This document shows, one piece after another, positions 1 to 8,691 of a DNA stretch of 64,000 nt (within the stretch, counting starts at the first letter, position 1; the number at the start of each line of letters is the position of its first letter). Below the pieces are notes generated by a model. The model worked only from the letters and a program-made list of their open reading frames with translations, was not told the origin of the DNA and did not search any database. A program made the translations under genes and the position numbers. The DNA is taken from NCBI RefSeq assembly GCF_001422665.1, contig NZ_LMLU01000001.1, positions 1,235,583 to 1,299,582 on the forward strand. The letters run 5' to 3'. This DNA comes from Arthrobacter sp. Leaf234. Its GTDB lineage: Bacteria > Actinomycetota > Actinomycetes > Actinomycetales > Micrococcaceae.

Positions 1-418
1 GAGAGCGCCGGGCCTGCTCAGCGGCGGCCCGGGTGAGGACGACGTCGTCCCAGCTGTCCTCCCGCTGCACGAGCCGGCGCGAGCACAGCCACTGGGCCAG
101 CCGGGAGGCGACGCTGATCTGGGCCAGCCGGTCGTGGAAGTCGGGGAGCAGCTGCGGGACGGCGAGGAAGTCCGGGAGCGCGTGGAGCAGCTCCCGCGCT
201 CCGAGGAGCCGTGCGTAGGGAGCCTCGGCGTCGAACTGGCGTTCCAGCTCGAGCAACTCGCGCGCGGGTCCCTCGAGCCCCGCGGCGGCCACCTCCTCGA
301 GGTATCCACGGAGGTGGGACTGGACCCGCTCGTAGCGCAGCAGGCTCTCCGGATGCCGGGTGTGGCCGCTCACGGCGAAGAAGCGCCGGAGGATGGTGTC
401 TGCGTTCATCGGGTCCAT
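1..418 (-). CDS. Hypothetical protein, N-terminal part only
   Basis: An open frame read on the minus strand from ATG at 418 (second in-frame ATG at 409) reaches the first base of the window with no stop, about 139 codons. The product begins MDPMNADTILRRFF and is rich in Leu, Ala, Glu and Arg, so it is probably a soluble helical protein; I see no signal peptide, membrane segment or known motif. It lies 142 bp downstream of asd on the same strand. GC-rich third codon positions match the neighbours. I do not recognise the family and the C-terminus is outside the window. Confidence 0.6.
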   Translation of the reverse strand, partial: MDPMNADTILRRFFAVSGHTRHPESLLRYERVQSHLRGYLEEVAAAGLEGPARELLELERQFDAEAPYARLLGARELLHALPDFLAVPQLLPDFHDRLAQISVASRLAQWLCSRRLVQREDSWDDVVLTRAAAEQARRS

Positions 419-560
419 GCGCCCATGGTGCCGCCGCCCACCGACTTTTTCAGACACCCGCCACGACTGCCCCTGCCGGTCCACCGGGTTGCCCGGTCCC
501 GCCCGCCGGGGGACGGGCGGTGTCCTCGCCGTCGTCGGACCCTGCGACGGGCCGTGCGGG

Positions 561-1700
561 CTAGAGGTTGCCGGTCGCGATCATCAGCATGCGGCGCAAG
601 GGCTCGGCCGCACCCCACAGCAGCTGGTCACCGACGGTGAACGCACTGATGTAGTCCGGGCCCATCTCGAGCTTGCGGATACGCCCCACGGGGACGGTCA
701 GCGACCCGGTGGCGGCGACCGGCGTCAGGGACGCCAGCGTGTCCGTCTTCGTGTTCGGGATGACGCGGACCCAGTCGTTGTCCGCCGCGATGATCGCCTC
801 GATCTCACCGACGGGCAGGTCCTCGGTCAGCTTCAGGGTCAGGGCCTGCGAGTGCGAGCGCATGGCGCCGACCCTGACGCACAGTCCGTCGAAGGGGATG
901 CGCGCGTCGGTGCCGAGGATCTTGTTGGTCTCCGCGCCCGCTTTCCATTCCTCGCGGGACACGCCGTTGCCGAGGTCGCTGTCGATCCACGGGATGACGG
1001 AGCCGGCCAGCGGCACACCGAACTGGGAGGCCTCCAGGCTCGGGTGGCGCTGCTTCGCGAGGATGGCCCGGTCGATGTCCAGGATGGCCGACGCGGGATC
1101 GTCGAGGTTCATCGCCACGGTGCCGTGGAGGTCGCCGAACTGCGTGAGGAGTTCGCGCATGTGCCGGGCGCCGCCGCCCGAGGCCGCCTGGTAGGTCATG
1201 GACGTGCCCCACTCCACGAGACCGTTGCGGAAGAGCCCGCCGAGGCCCATCAGCATGCAGGACACGGTGCAGTTGCCGCCGATGAAGTCGCGGACGCCGC
1301 CCGCGAGGCCCGCGTCGATCGCGGACCGGTTGACCGGGTCGAGGACGATCACGCTGTCCTGATCCATGCGCAGGGTGGAGGCGGCGTCCAGCCACAGCCC
1401 GGACCAGCCCGCGTCGCGCAGCTTCGGGTACACCTCGGAGGTGTAGTCGCCACCCTGCGCCGTCACGATGATGGGGAGCGTGGCGAGGGTCTCGACGTCG
1501 TAGGCGTCCTGCAGGGGGTCCGCGCCGTCGGCGAAGGACGGCGCCGCGCCGCCCGCGGCCGACGTCGAGAAGAACACGGGGTTGATGCGGGCGAAGTCGC
1601 CCTCGTCCTGGAGCCGCTGCATGAGGACCGAGCCGACCATGCCGCGCCAGCCGACGAATCCGACGGACGGCAGGGCGGCGCTCTCGGGTGCTGAAGTCAT
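561..1700 (-). CDS. asd: Aspartate-semialdehyde dehydrogenase, E. coli-type
   Basis: Predicted to reduce aspartyl-4-phosphate to aspartate-4-semialdehyde with NADPH, the branch point to lysine, diaminopimelate, threonine and methionine; cytosolic. The 379-residue product starts with a Rossmann motif ([18 protein letters not shown]), has the catalytic cysteine in GGNCTVS at about residues 141-147, and the strongly conserved [18 protein letters not shown] stretch. These match the E. coli/Vibrio type of Asd; as I recall, the enzyme usual in actinobacteria is of the other (mycobacterial) type. No aspartokinase gene adjoins it, so it may be a second copy. The start is ATG 1700; a -10-like TAAACT lies exactly six bases before it, suggesting a leaderless mRNA. 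Confidence 0.93.
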   Translation of the reverse strand: MTSAPESAALPSVGFVGWRGMVGSVLMQRLQDEGDFARINPVFFSTSAAGGAAPSFADGADPLQDAYDVETLATLPIIVTAQGGDYTSEVYPKLRDAGWSGLWLDAASTLRMDQDSVIVLDPVNRSAIDAGLAGGVRDFIGGNCTVSCMLMGLGGLFRNGLVEWGTSMTYQAASGGGARHMRELLTQFGDLHGTVAMNLDDPASAILDIDRAILAKQRHPSLEASQFGVPLAGSVIPWIDSDLGNGVSREEWKAGAETNKILGTDARIPFDGLCVRVGAMRSHSQALTLKLTEDLPVGEIEAIIAADNDWVRVIPNTKTDTLASLTPVAATGSLTVPVGRIRKLEMGPDYISAFTVGDQLLWGAAEPLRRMLMIATGNL

Positions 1701-1706
1701 ACGCCC

Positions 1707-1712
1707 AGTTTA
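1707..1712 (-). promoter_or_regulatory. -10 box for asd, leaderless
   Basis: On the minus strand TAAACT is followed by six bases (GGGCGT) and then the ATG of asd. With normal -10 to +1 spacing transcription would begin at the A of the start codon. No convincing -35 was seen. Confidence 0.45.
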
Positions 1713-1753
1713 GGCGGGAGGGGGAGTCCGGCCCGCTTTGTGACCGGCCCGGC

Positions 1754-2317
1754 TCAGTCCTGCCTCGTCCAGAGACTGATCCGGTACCGCGGACCCCTGG
1801 AGGACTCCAGCCAGCCCGTCTCGGGCGTCAACGCGGTGAGCGACCAGTCCGGACCGAGGGCCGGCGCCAGGGTGTCACCCTCCGCGGCATCCTCGACCAC
1901 CGTGACCAGGGCGGCGTGGGCGTGGGCCATACCGTCGGCGTACACGCGCCCGCCGCCGATGATCCAGACCTCGTCCGCTCCCGGGGCAGCCGCAGCCGCT
2001 GCCAGCGCGGCGTCCAGCGACGGGACGACGACGGCGCCGGGCAGATCGGTGACGGAGGTCGAGATGACGATGTTGGTGCGGTCCGGCAGGGGCCGGAAGC
2101 GCTCGGGGAACGATTCCCAGGTGCGGCGGCCCATGATCACCGGGTGCCCCGTGGTGGTCGCACGGAAGTGCGCGAGGTCTTCGGGGACGTGCCAGGGGAT
2201 GCCGCCGTCCTTCCCGATCACCCCGTTCTCCGTCTGCGCCCAGATCATGCCGATCACGGGCCTGGCCCGGACCGCGTCGGAGACCGTCACGGCCCGGGGC
2301 GGGCTGTCCTGGCTCAT
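1754..2317 (-). CDS. folA: Dihydrofolate reductase
   Basis: Reduces dihydrofolate to tetrahydrofolate with NADPH, regenerating the cofactor oxidised by thymidylate synthase. The product is 187 residues with an N-terminal extension of about 20; the core shows [30 protein letters not shown] (split here: [14 protein letters not shown] then [16 protein letters not shown]), the nucleotide motif [10 protein letters not shown], and [11 protein letters not shown]. The Glu of VPEDL is the usual acidic active-site residue. ATG 2317 overlaps the thyA stop by four bases (ATGA), so the pair is almost certainly translationally coupled. A much longer open frame on this strand continues upstream to 5608, but it runs antisense to thyA's neighbour pls and is not coding. 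Confidence 0.95.
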   Translation of the reverse strand: MSQDSPPRAVTVSDAVRARPVIGMIWAQTENGVIGKDGGIPWHVPEDLAHFRATTTGHPVIMGRRTWESFPERFRPLPDRTNIVISTSVTDLPGAVVVPSLDAALAAAAAAPGADEVWIIGGGRVYADGMAHAHAALVTVVEDAAEGDTLAPALGPDWSLTALTPETGWLESSRGPRYRISLWTRQD

Positions 2318-3141
2318 ACCGCGACCGGCGCCTTGATGGTGGGGTGGTGCCGGTAGTCGAGCACGGCGAAGTCCTCCAGCTGGTAGTCGAAGATGCCGGC
2401 CGGCTTCCGGGTGAGCTCGACGCGCGGGTACGGGTACGGGTCGCGGGACAGCTGCTCCGCGACCTGCTCCACGTGGTTGTCGTAGACGTGCACGTCCCCG
2501 CCCGTCCAGATGAACTCGCCGGGCTCGAAGCCCGTCTGCTGGGCGACCATCAGGGTCAGCAGGGCGTAGGACGCGATGTTGAAGGGCACGCCGAGGAAGG
2601 TGTCCGCGGAGCGCTGGTACAGCTGGCAGGAGAGCTTGCCGGGAGTGCCGTCCTGGCCGGGTGTCACGTAGAACTGGAAGAACACGTGGCAGGGCGGCAG
2701 GGCCATGTCCTTGATCTCGGAGACGTTCCAGGCCGAGACGAGGTGGCGGCGGGAATCGGGGTTGGTCCGCAGGGCCTCGACGACCTGCGCGATCTGGTCG
2801 ATGTGCCCGCCGTCGGGCGTGGGCCACGAGCGCCACTGGACGCCGTACACGGGGCCGAGCTCGCCGTCGTCGTCCGCCCACTCGTTCCAGATGGAGACGC
2901 CGCGTTCCTGGAGCCAGCGCACGTTCGAGTCGCCGCGGAGGAACCACAGCAGTTCGAGCGCCACCGACTTGAAGTGCACGCGCTTGGTGGTGATCAGCGG
3001 GAAGGACTCGGCGAGGTCGAAACGCAGCTGGCGGCCGAAGACACTGCGGGTCCCGGTGCCCGTCCGGTCGCTCTTCGCCGCGCCGTTCGCCATGACGTCG
3101 CGCAGCAGGTCCTCGTACGGGGTGGGGATGGGGGAGCTCAC
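2314..3141 (-). CDS. thyA: Thymidylate synthase
   Basis: Methylates dUMP to dTMP with methylene-tetrahydrofolate, yielding dihydrofolate for the overlapping folA product. The 275-residue length is standard for ThyA. Visible motifs are the phosphate-binding [12 protein letters not shown] near residue 25, FLRGDSN, the catalytic cysteine in [11 protein letters not shown], the [17 protein letters not shown] loop and the C-terminal IKAPVAV. The start is GTG at 3141, with a TAGACT -10 box exactly six bases before it, so the mRNA is probably leaderless. The promoter region is shared with pls, transcribed in the opposite direction. Confidence 0.96.
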   Translation of the reverse strand: MSSPIPTPYEDLLRDVMANGAAKSDRTGTGTRSVFGRQLRFDLAESFPLITTKRVHFKSVALELLWFLRGDSNVRWLQERGVSIWNEWADDDGELGPVYGVQWRSWPTPDGGHIDQIAQVVEALRTNPDSRRHLVSAWNVSEIKDMALPPCHVFFQFYVTPGQDGTPGKLSCQLYQRSADTFLGVPFNIASYALLTLMVAQQTGFEPGEFIWTGGDVHVYDNHVEQVAEQLSRDPYPYPRVELTRKPAGIFDYQLEDFAVLDYRHHPTIKAPVAV

Positions 3142-3147
3142 CCGGCA

Positions 3148-3153
3148 AGTCTA
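3148..3153 (-). promoter_or_regulatory. -10 box for thyA, leaderless
   Basis: Minus-strand TAGACT followed by six bases (TGCCGG) and then the GTG of thyA. The divergent pls -10 box of identical sequence starts 18 bp away at 3172, so the two promoters overlap. Confidence 0.5.
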
Positions 3154-3171
3154 GAGCGGATGAGGCGCCGG

Positions 3172-3177
3172 TAGACT
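3172..3177 (+). promoter_or_regulatory. -10 box for pls
   Basis: GTAGACT, identical to the -10-like element seen before secE, rpoB, rpsL and tuf in this window. It would give an untranslated leader of about 55 nt before the pls GTG. No good -35 hexamer is visible. Confidence 0.4.
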
Positions 3178-3238
3178 TCCGGGGCCGGGGGAGAGCGCCG
3201 GTCATCTGCCGTTCACCTTGCACCGGAAGACTCCAGCC

Positions 3239-6200
3239 GTGACCATCCCCCCGCCCGAGGCAGCCCCCACCGTCGATCCCGCCGTCGATCCCGCCGTCGA
3301 TCCCGCAGTCGATCCCGCCGTCGATCCCGCCGTCGACCCCGCTGTCCGGCAGGCGCAGTTCGCCGCCGCCGGACGCGCGCCGGAGCCCCGGACGCTGCTG
3401 GGCATCCTCCACGCGACCGCCGCGGCACACCCCAGCGCCTCCGCGCTCGACGACGGCACCTCGGCCCTCAGCTACGCGGAGCTGGTTGCTGCCGCGCAGG
3501 CGTTCGCCGGCACCCTCCGGCGGGCGGGGGTCGGCCGCGGGGACTCCGTCGGCGTCCGCCTGCCCTCGGGTACCAGCGAGCTGTACATCGCGATCCTCGG
3601 CGTCCTCGCGGCGGGCGCGGCCTACGTCCCCGTGGACGCCGACGATCCCGACGAGCGTGCGCTCGTCGTCTTCGCCGAGTCGCGGGCCGCCGTCGTCGTC
3701 GGGCCGGGCCTGGCGCTCACCCCCGCGGGACGCCCCCGGGGGATCGACGGAGGACCGACGCCCGACGACGACGCCTGGATCATCTTCACCTCCGGCTCCA
3801 CCGGCACGCCCAAGGGGGTCGCCGTCACGCACCGCTCGGCCGCGGCCTTCGTCGACGCCGAGGCCCGCCTGTTCCTGCAGTGCGAGCCGATCGGCCCCGC
3901 CGACCGCGTGCTGGCGGGCCTGTCCGTCGCGTTCGACGCCTCGTGCGAGGAGATGTGGCTGGCCTGGCGCCACGGTGCGTGCCTCGTCCCGGCGCCGCGT
4001 GCCCTCGTGCGGACCGGCGTCGACCTCGGTCCGTGGCTGATCGCCCGCGGCATCACGGTCGTGTCCACGGTGCCGACCCTCGCAGCCCTGTGGCCCGAGG
4101 ATGCGCTCGAGAACGTCCGGCTGCTCATCTTCGGCGGCGAAGCCTGCCCGCCGGACCTCGCGCAGCGCCTCGCCGTGCACGACCGCGAGGTGTGGAACAC
4201 CTACGGGCCCACCGAGGCGACCGTCGTCGCCTGCGCGGCGCGCCTCGGCGGTGGTGGACCCGTCCGCATCGGTCTGCCGCTGGACGGCTGGGACCTCGCC
4301 GTCGTCGACGGATCGGGCGTGCCCGTGCCCGAGGGCGCCGTCGGCGAACTGATCATCGGGGGAGTGGGCCTCGCCCGCTACCTCGATCCTGCGAAGGACG
4401 CCGAGAAGTACGCGCCGCTGCCGACCCTCGGCTGGGACCGCGCCTACCGCTCCGGGGATCTCGTGAAGCTGGAGGCGGCGGGGCTGGTGTTCGTCGGCCG
4501 CGCGGACGACCAGGTGAAGCTCGGCGGGCGGCGCGTCGAGCTCGGGGAGGTCGACGCCGCGCTGCAGGCCCTCCCGGGCATCGCCGGGGCGGCCGCCGCC
4601 GTGCGGACGACGCCGTCCGGCAACCAGCTGCTCGTCGGGTACCTCGTCGCTGCCTCCGCCGCCCCCGACGTCGCGGTGCTCCGCGCCCTGCTGGCCGAGC
4701 AGCTCCCCGCGGCCCTCGTGCCGCTCCTGACCGTGACCGACGCGCTGCCCACCAAGACCAGCGGCAAGGTGGACCGGGACGCGCTGCCCTGGCCGCTTCC
4801 CGGCAGGGAGGAGGCCGGGGGCGCGGCGGCGCTCGAGGCCCTCGACCCTCAGGTCCAGTGGATCGCCGACCAGTGGGCCGCCGTGCTCGGCACCGTCCCG
4901 GTCGACGGGGACGCCGACTTCTTCCTCCACGGTGGCGGCTCCCTCGCCGCGGCCCGGCTCGTCTCCCTGATCCGCGCCCGCTACCCGGTCGTCACCGTCG
5001 CGGACGTCTACGCGCACCCGCGGCTGGGCGCGCTCGCCGCGCTCGCGGCGAGCACGGGCGACGGCGTCGAGCAGCAGGCCGCCCCCGTCCGGACCGTGCG
5101 GCGCACCAGCTGGAGGGCGCAGGCCTTCCAGACCCTCCTGGGGATCCCGCTGCAGTTCCTCGCGGGCATGCGCTGGCTGACGTACGCCATGATCGCGACG
5201 AACGTCCTGGCCGGCCTCGGCGTCCTCACCGCGGCGCCCACGGTGTCGTGGCCCTGGGTCGCCGCGTCCTGGCTGGTCTTCGTGAGCCCCTTCGGCCGCA
5301 TGGCCCTCTCCGTCGCCGCCGCCCGTGTCCTGCTGCGGGGCGTCCGGCCCGGTGTGTATCCGCGGTCCGGCAGGGTGCACCTGCGGCTCTGGCTCGCCGA
5401 GCAGATCTCGGACAGTGTCGGCGCCGTGGGTCTGGCGAGTGCCCCGTGGGTCCCCGTGTACGCCAGGGCCCTCGGGGCGAGGATCGGGCCCGACGTCGAC
5501 CTCCACTCCGTCCCGCCCGTCACGGGGTTCCTGACGCTCGGTGCAGGCGCCTCCGTGGAGCCGGAGGTGGACCTCTCCGGCTGGTGGATCGACGGCGACC
5601 GCGTCCACATCGGCGCCATCGACGTGGGCGCCGGTGCCGTCGTCGGTGCCCGCAGCACCCTGATGCCGGGCGCGCGGGTCGGCGCCCGGGCGGAGGTGGC
5701 ACCCGGATCCGCGGTGCAGGGCGCGGTGAAGGCCGGACAGCTCTTCTCCGGGTCGCCGGCGGTGCGGGAGGGCCGCGCCCGGCAGGACCGGCCCGACGCC
5801 CCGCCGCCCCGCTCGCCGTTCCGTGCGCGCATGGCGTTCCTAGCCTTCGCCGCAGCATCCGGTGCGCTGGCGCTGATCCCGTTCGTCGCGGCCGTCGTGG
5901 CGTCCCTGCCCGTGGTGGCGGCCCTCCGGGGTGCGCCGTCGCTCGCCGCCGCCTGGCCCACGCTCGTCGGTCCGGTGGTCCTCGCCGCCGTCCTGTGGCT
6001 GCTGGTCAACGCGCTCCTCGTCGTCGTCACCGTGCGGCTGCTCGGCCTCGGACTGCAGGAGGGCCACTACCCGGCACGCAGCCGCACCGGGTGGCGGATC
6101 TGGGCCACCGAACGCACGCTCGACATGGCGCGCGACCTCCTCTTCCCCCTCTACGCGAGCCTCGTCACGCCGGTGTGGCTCCGCCTGCTCGGGGCGCGGG

Positions 6201-7234
6201 TCGGACGGAACGTCGAGGCATCCACAGTGCTCCTGATCCCGGCGATGACGACCATCGGTGAAGGGGCGTTCCTCGCGGACGACACCAGGGTGGCGTCCTA
6301 CGAGCTCGGTGGCGGCCACCTGCGCATCGCTCCGGCGAAGATCGGCCGGCGCGCGTTCCTCGGCAACTCCGGCATGACGTCGGCCGGCCGGCGCGTCCCG
6401 AAGAACTCGCTCGTCGCCGTGCTCTCGGCAACCCCCGCGAAGGCGAAGGCCGGGAGCTCCTGGCTGGGCAGTCCGCCGTCGCGCCTGCGCCGCCTCGCGG
6501 TCACGGGAGACAGCAGCCGCACCTTCCGGCCGCCTCCCCGGCTCAAGGCCGCCCGGGCGTTCTGGGAGCTCTGCCGGATCGTGCCGATCATCCTGACGGT
6601 CATGATCGCCGCCGCCTCCCTGGTCATCATCGACGCGCTCGCCCTGTGGGCCGGGCACGCGGTCGCAGCGCTGCTCAGCGGCCTGGTGTTCATGGCCCTC
6701 GGAGCCGTCGCCGCGGGAAGCGCCGTCCTCGCGAAGTGGCTGCTCGTAGGACGCATCCGGGCGGGGGAGCACCCGCTCTGGAGCTCGTTCATCTGGCGCA
6801 ACGAGGTGGTGGACACCTTCATCGAGAGCGTGAGCGCCCCGTGGTTCGCCCGCGCCGCCAGCGGGACACCCGCCCTGGTGTGGTGGCTGCGTGCGCTGGG
6901 GTCGAAGATCGGGCACGGCGTCTGGTGCGAGAGCTACTGGCTCCCCGAGGCGGACCTCGTGACGCTGGGCGCCGGGTCCACCGTCAACCGTGGCTGCGTG
7001 GTGCAGACGCACCTCTTCCATGACAGGATCATGAGCATGGACACCGTGGAGCTCGCTGCAGGCGCGACCCTCGGCCCGCACAGCGTGATCCTGCCCGCGG
7101 CGGACATCGGCTCCGGCGCCACCGTGGGGCCCGCCTCGCTCGTCATGCGGGGAGAGACCGTTCCCGCCGGCAGCTCCTGGATGGGGAACCCGGTCAGCTC
7201 GTGGACCGGGCCCGGACCCGTGCGTGGGCAGTAG
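3239..7234 (+). CDS. pls: Pls/PosA-family nonribosomal peptide synthetase (poly-lysine synthetase-like)
   Basis: A single-module membrane NRPS, 1331 residues from GTG 3239, the length of known epsilon-poly-L-lysine synthetase. Order: six VDPA repeats; adenylation domain about 45-530 (FTSGSTGTPKG near 180, YGPTEATV, RSGD, TKTSGKVDR); carrier domain with the phosphopantetheine serine in LHGGGSLAA near 568; then alternating hydrophobic helices and three soluble parts with hexapeptide-repeat (left-handed beta-helix) character. This A-T-membrane-C1/C2/C3 plan is that of Pls enzymes, which join amino acids into homopolymers without a thioesterase. Pocket residues read by alignment to GrsA give D-A-E-S-I-G-T-V-V-K, close to the lysine code as I remember it, so L-lysine is the best guess. 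The SD-like GGAAGA favours GTG 3239 over an in-frame TTG at 3218. It overlaps the peptidase gene and faces a phosphopantetheinyl transferase. Confidence 0.88.
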   Translation: MTIPPPEAAPTVDPAVDPAVDPAVDPAVDPAVDPAVRQAQFAAAGRAPEPRTLLGILHATAAAHPSASALDDGTSALSYAELVAAAQAFAGTLRRAGVGRGDSVGVRLPSGTSELYIAILGVLAAGAAYVPVDADDPDERALVVFAESRAAVVVGPGLALTPAGRPRGIDGGPTPDDDAWIIFTSGSTGTPKGVAVTHRSAAAFVDAEARLFLQCEPIGPADRVLAGLSVAFDASCEEMWLAWRHGACLVPAPRALVRTGVDLGPWLIARGITVVSTVPTLAALWPEDALENVRLLIFGGEACPPDLAQRLAVHDREVWNTYGPTEATVVACAARLGGGGPVRIGLPLDGWDLAVVDGSGVPVPEGAVGELIIGGVGLARYLDPAKDAEKYAPLPTLGWDRAYRSGDLVKLEAAGLVFVGRADDQVKLGGRRVELGEVDAALQALPGIAGAAAAVRTTPSGNQLLVGYLVAASAAPDVAVLRALLAEQLPAALVPLLTVTDALPTKTSGKVDRDALPWPLPGREEAGGAAALEALDPQVQWIADQWAAVLGTVPVDGDADFFLHGGGSLAAARLVSLIRARYPVVTVADVYAHPRLGALAALAASTGDGVEQQAAPVRTVRRTSWRAQAFQTLLGIPLQFLAGMRWLTYAMIATNVLAGLGVLTAAPTVSWPWVAASWLVFVSPFGRMALSVAAARVLLRGVRPGVYPRSGRVHLRLWLAEQISDSVGAVGLASAPWVPVYARALGARIGPDVDLHSVPPVTGFLTLGAGASVEPEVDLSGWWIDGDRVHIGAIDVGAGAVVGARSTLMPGARVGARAEVAPGSAVQGAVKAGQLFSGSPAVREGRARQDRPDAPPPRSPFRARMAFLAFAAASGALALIPFVAAVVASLPVVAALRGAPSLAAAWPTLVGPVVLAAVLWLLVNALLVVVTVRLLGLGLQEGHYPARSRTGWRIWATERTLDMARDLLFPLYASLVTPVWLRLLGARVGRNVEASTVLLIPAMTTIGEGAFLADDTRVASYELGGGHLRIAPAKIGRRAFLGNSGMTSAGRRVPKNSLVAVLSATPAKAKAGSSWLGSPPSRLRRLAVTGDSSRTFRPPPRLKAARAFWELCRIVPIILTVMIAAASLVIIDALALWAGHAVAALLSGLVFMALGAVAAGSAVLAKWLLVGRIRAGEHPLWSSFIWRNEVVDTFIESVSAPWFARAASGTPALVWWLRALGSKIGHGVWCESYWLPEADLVTLGAGSTVNRGCVVQTHLFHDRIMSMDTVELAAGATLGPHSVILPAADIGSGATVGPASLVMRGETVPAGSSWMGNPVSSWTGPGPVRGQ
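3272..3343 (+). repeat. 12-bp tandem repeat, six units, in pls
   Basis: Six head-to-tail copies of GTCGATCCCGCC (third ends in A, sixth has GACCCCGCT) encode VDPA six times at the extreme N-terminus of the synthetase. In-frame unit length means slippage would change copy number without breaking the gene. Confidence 0.95.
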
Positions 7235-8594
7235 CTCCGAGGGCTCCGCGCCCGATCCCTACACGCCGGGCAACGGCAGCACCGCCTACCGCGTGAAGCA
7301 CTACGACCTCACCCTGGACTACAAGCTCGCCAGCAACCGCCTCTCCGGCCGTGCGGTCCTCACCATGGCCGCCCACCGCGAACTGCACCAGCTCGAGCTC
7401 GACCTGAGCGGGCTGCGGACCACGAAGGTCACCTCCGACACGGTGCGCGTGCGCTCGTTCAAGGAGCGGGCGGGCAAACTGGTCGTCGCCTTCCGCGACC
7501 CCGTGCCCGACGACGCCGAGCTACGGCTCGACATCCGGTACGAGGGGAACCCGGCACCCATCAGCGGTACCTGGGGGGACGTCGGCTGGGAGGAGCTCAC
7601 GGACGGCGTCCTGGTGGCCGGGCAGCCGACCGGTGCGCCGTCGTGGTTCCCCTGCAACGACCACCCCTCCGGCAAGGCGGCCTACCGGTTCACCGTGACC
7701 ACCGACGCCGGCTACCGCGCGGTGTGCAACGGCGTCCTCGTCGCGCGCATCGCGAAGTCCAGCCGCACCACGTGGGTGTACGAGCAGTCGGAACCGATGC
7801 CCACCTACCTCGCGACGGTGCAGATCGGCCGGTACGACCTCGTGGCGCTGAACGACCCGGCGCAGCCCGCCGTCGGCCTTCCCCGCCATGCAGGCGGCGG
7901 ACGCGGGACGGGGCGTCCCGTTCCCCAGTACGCGGCCGTGCCGGCGGCCCTCGCGCACGCGGCGAAGGCCGCCCTCGGCCGGCACCACGAGATGATGACC
8001 GCCTTCGAGGAGCGCTTCGGGCCCTACCCGTTCCCCCAGTACCTCCTGGTGGTGGCGGACGACGACCTGGAGATCCCCCTCGAGGCGCAGACGCTGTCCA
8101 TCATCGGGCGCAACCACCTCGACGAGGGCTGGGAGGCGCAACGGCTGATCGCGCACGAGCTCGCGCACCAGTGGTTCGGCAACGCGGTCACCACCGCCCG
8201 CTGGCAGGACATCTGGCTGCACGAGGGTTTCGCCTGCTACGCGGAATGGCTCTGGTCCGAGGCGAGCGGGGCGACGACGGCGGAGGCGCACGCGCGCTCG
8301 ACGCACCAGCATCTCGCCCGTGAACCCCAGGACCTCGTGATCGGCGACCCCGGCGCCGCGGACATGTTCGACGACCGCGTGTACAAGCGCGGTGCACTCG
8401 CGCTGCATGCGCTCCGGACCGCCGTGGGCGACGACGCCTTCTTCGGCCTCCTCCATTCGTGGACGGCCGGGTACCGCTTCGGTTCGGTCACCACGCCGGA
8501 CTTCCTCGCCTTCGTGACCCGCACCCTGCCCGGGACCGATGCCGAGGTGCTCCTCGGTCCGTGGCTGCACGCCGCGGCGCTTCCCGCCCTGTAG
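7224..8594 (+). CDS. M1-family zinc metallopeptidase
   Basis: A 456-residue zinc aminopeptidase-like protein. The zinc site is complete: HELAH, 18 residues, then Glu in LHEGF, with the catalytic Tyr in VYKRGALAL. The usual GAMEN exopeptidase motif is replaced by PLEAQT, which keeps the glutamate but not its neighbours. No signal peptide or membrane segment is seen, so it is predicted cytosolic. The GTG start at 7224 lies inside the end of pls (11-base overlap), so the two are translationally coupled. Streptomyces poly-lysine producers pair their synthetase with a polymer-degrading peptidase; a role in cutting the polymer or protecting the producer is inference from position. Confidence 0.9.
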   Translation: MGSSSEGSAPDPYTPGNGSTAYRVKHYDLTLDYKLASNRLSGRAVLTMAAHRELHQLELDLSGLRTTKVTSDTVRVRSFKERAGKLVVAFRDPVPDDAELRLDIRYEGNPAPISGTWGDVGWEELTDGVLVAGQPTGAPSWFPCNDHPSGKAAYRFTVTTDAGYRAVCNGVLVARIAKSSRTTWVYEQSEPMPTYLATVQIGRYDLVALNDPAQPAVGLPRHAGGGRGTGRPVPQYAAVPAALAHAAKAALGRHHEMMTAFEERFGPYPFPQYLLVVADDDLEIPLEAQTLSIIGRNHLDEGWEAQRLIAHELAHQWFGNAVTTARWQDIWLHEGFACYAEWLWSEASGATTAEAHARSTHQHLAREPQDLVIGDPGAADMFDDRVYKRGALALHALRTAVGDDAFFGLLHSWTAGYRFGSVTTPDFLAFVTRTLPGTDAEVLLGPWLHAAALPAL

Positions 8595-8644
8595 CGCGGC
8601 TCGTCCTTCAACGGTCCACGGCAGCCCGGGCCCACCGCCCTGCT

Positions 8645-8670
8645 CGACGCGCGCGGCCTGCCGCGCGTCG
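8645..8670. terminator. Hairpin between convergent genes
   Basis: Nine-base perfect stem CGACGCGCG / CGCGCGTCG around an eight-base loop, between the ends of the M1 peptidase and the convergent phosphopantetheinyl transferase. No U-tract. Confidence 0.45.
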
Positions 8671-8691
8671 GCCGAGGGCCACGGCCCGGGA

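Noticed and set aside
1754-5608. 1284-codon minus-strand open frame
   Set aside because: Only its last 187 codons (folA) are real. The rest is antisense to thyA's frame and to pls, is Arg/Gly/Asp-rich and has no domain; long shadow frames are expected at this GC.
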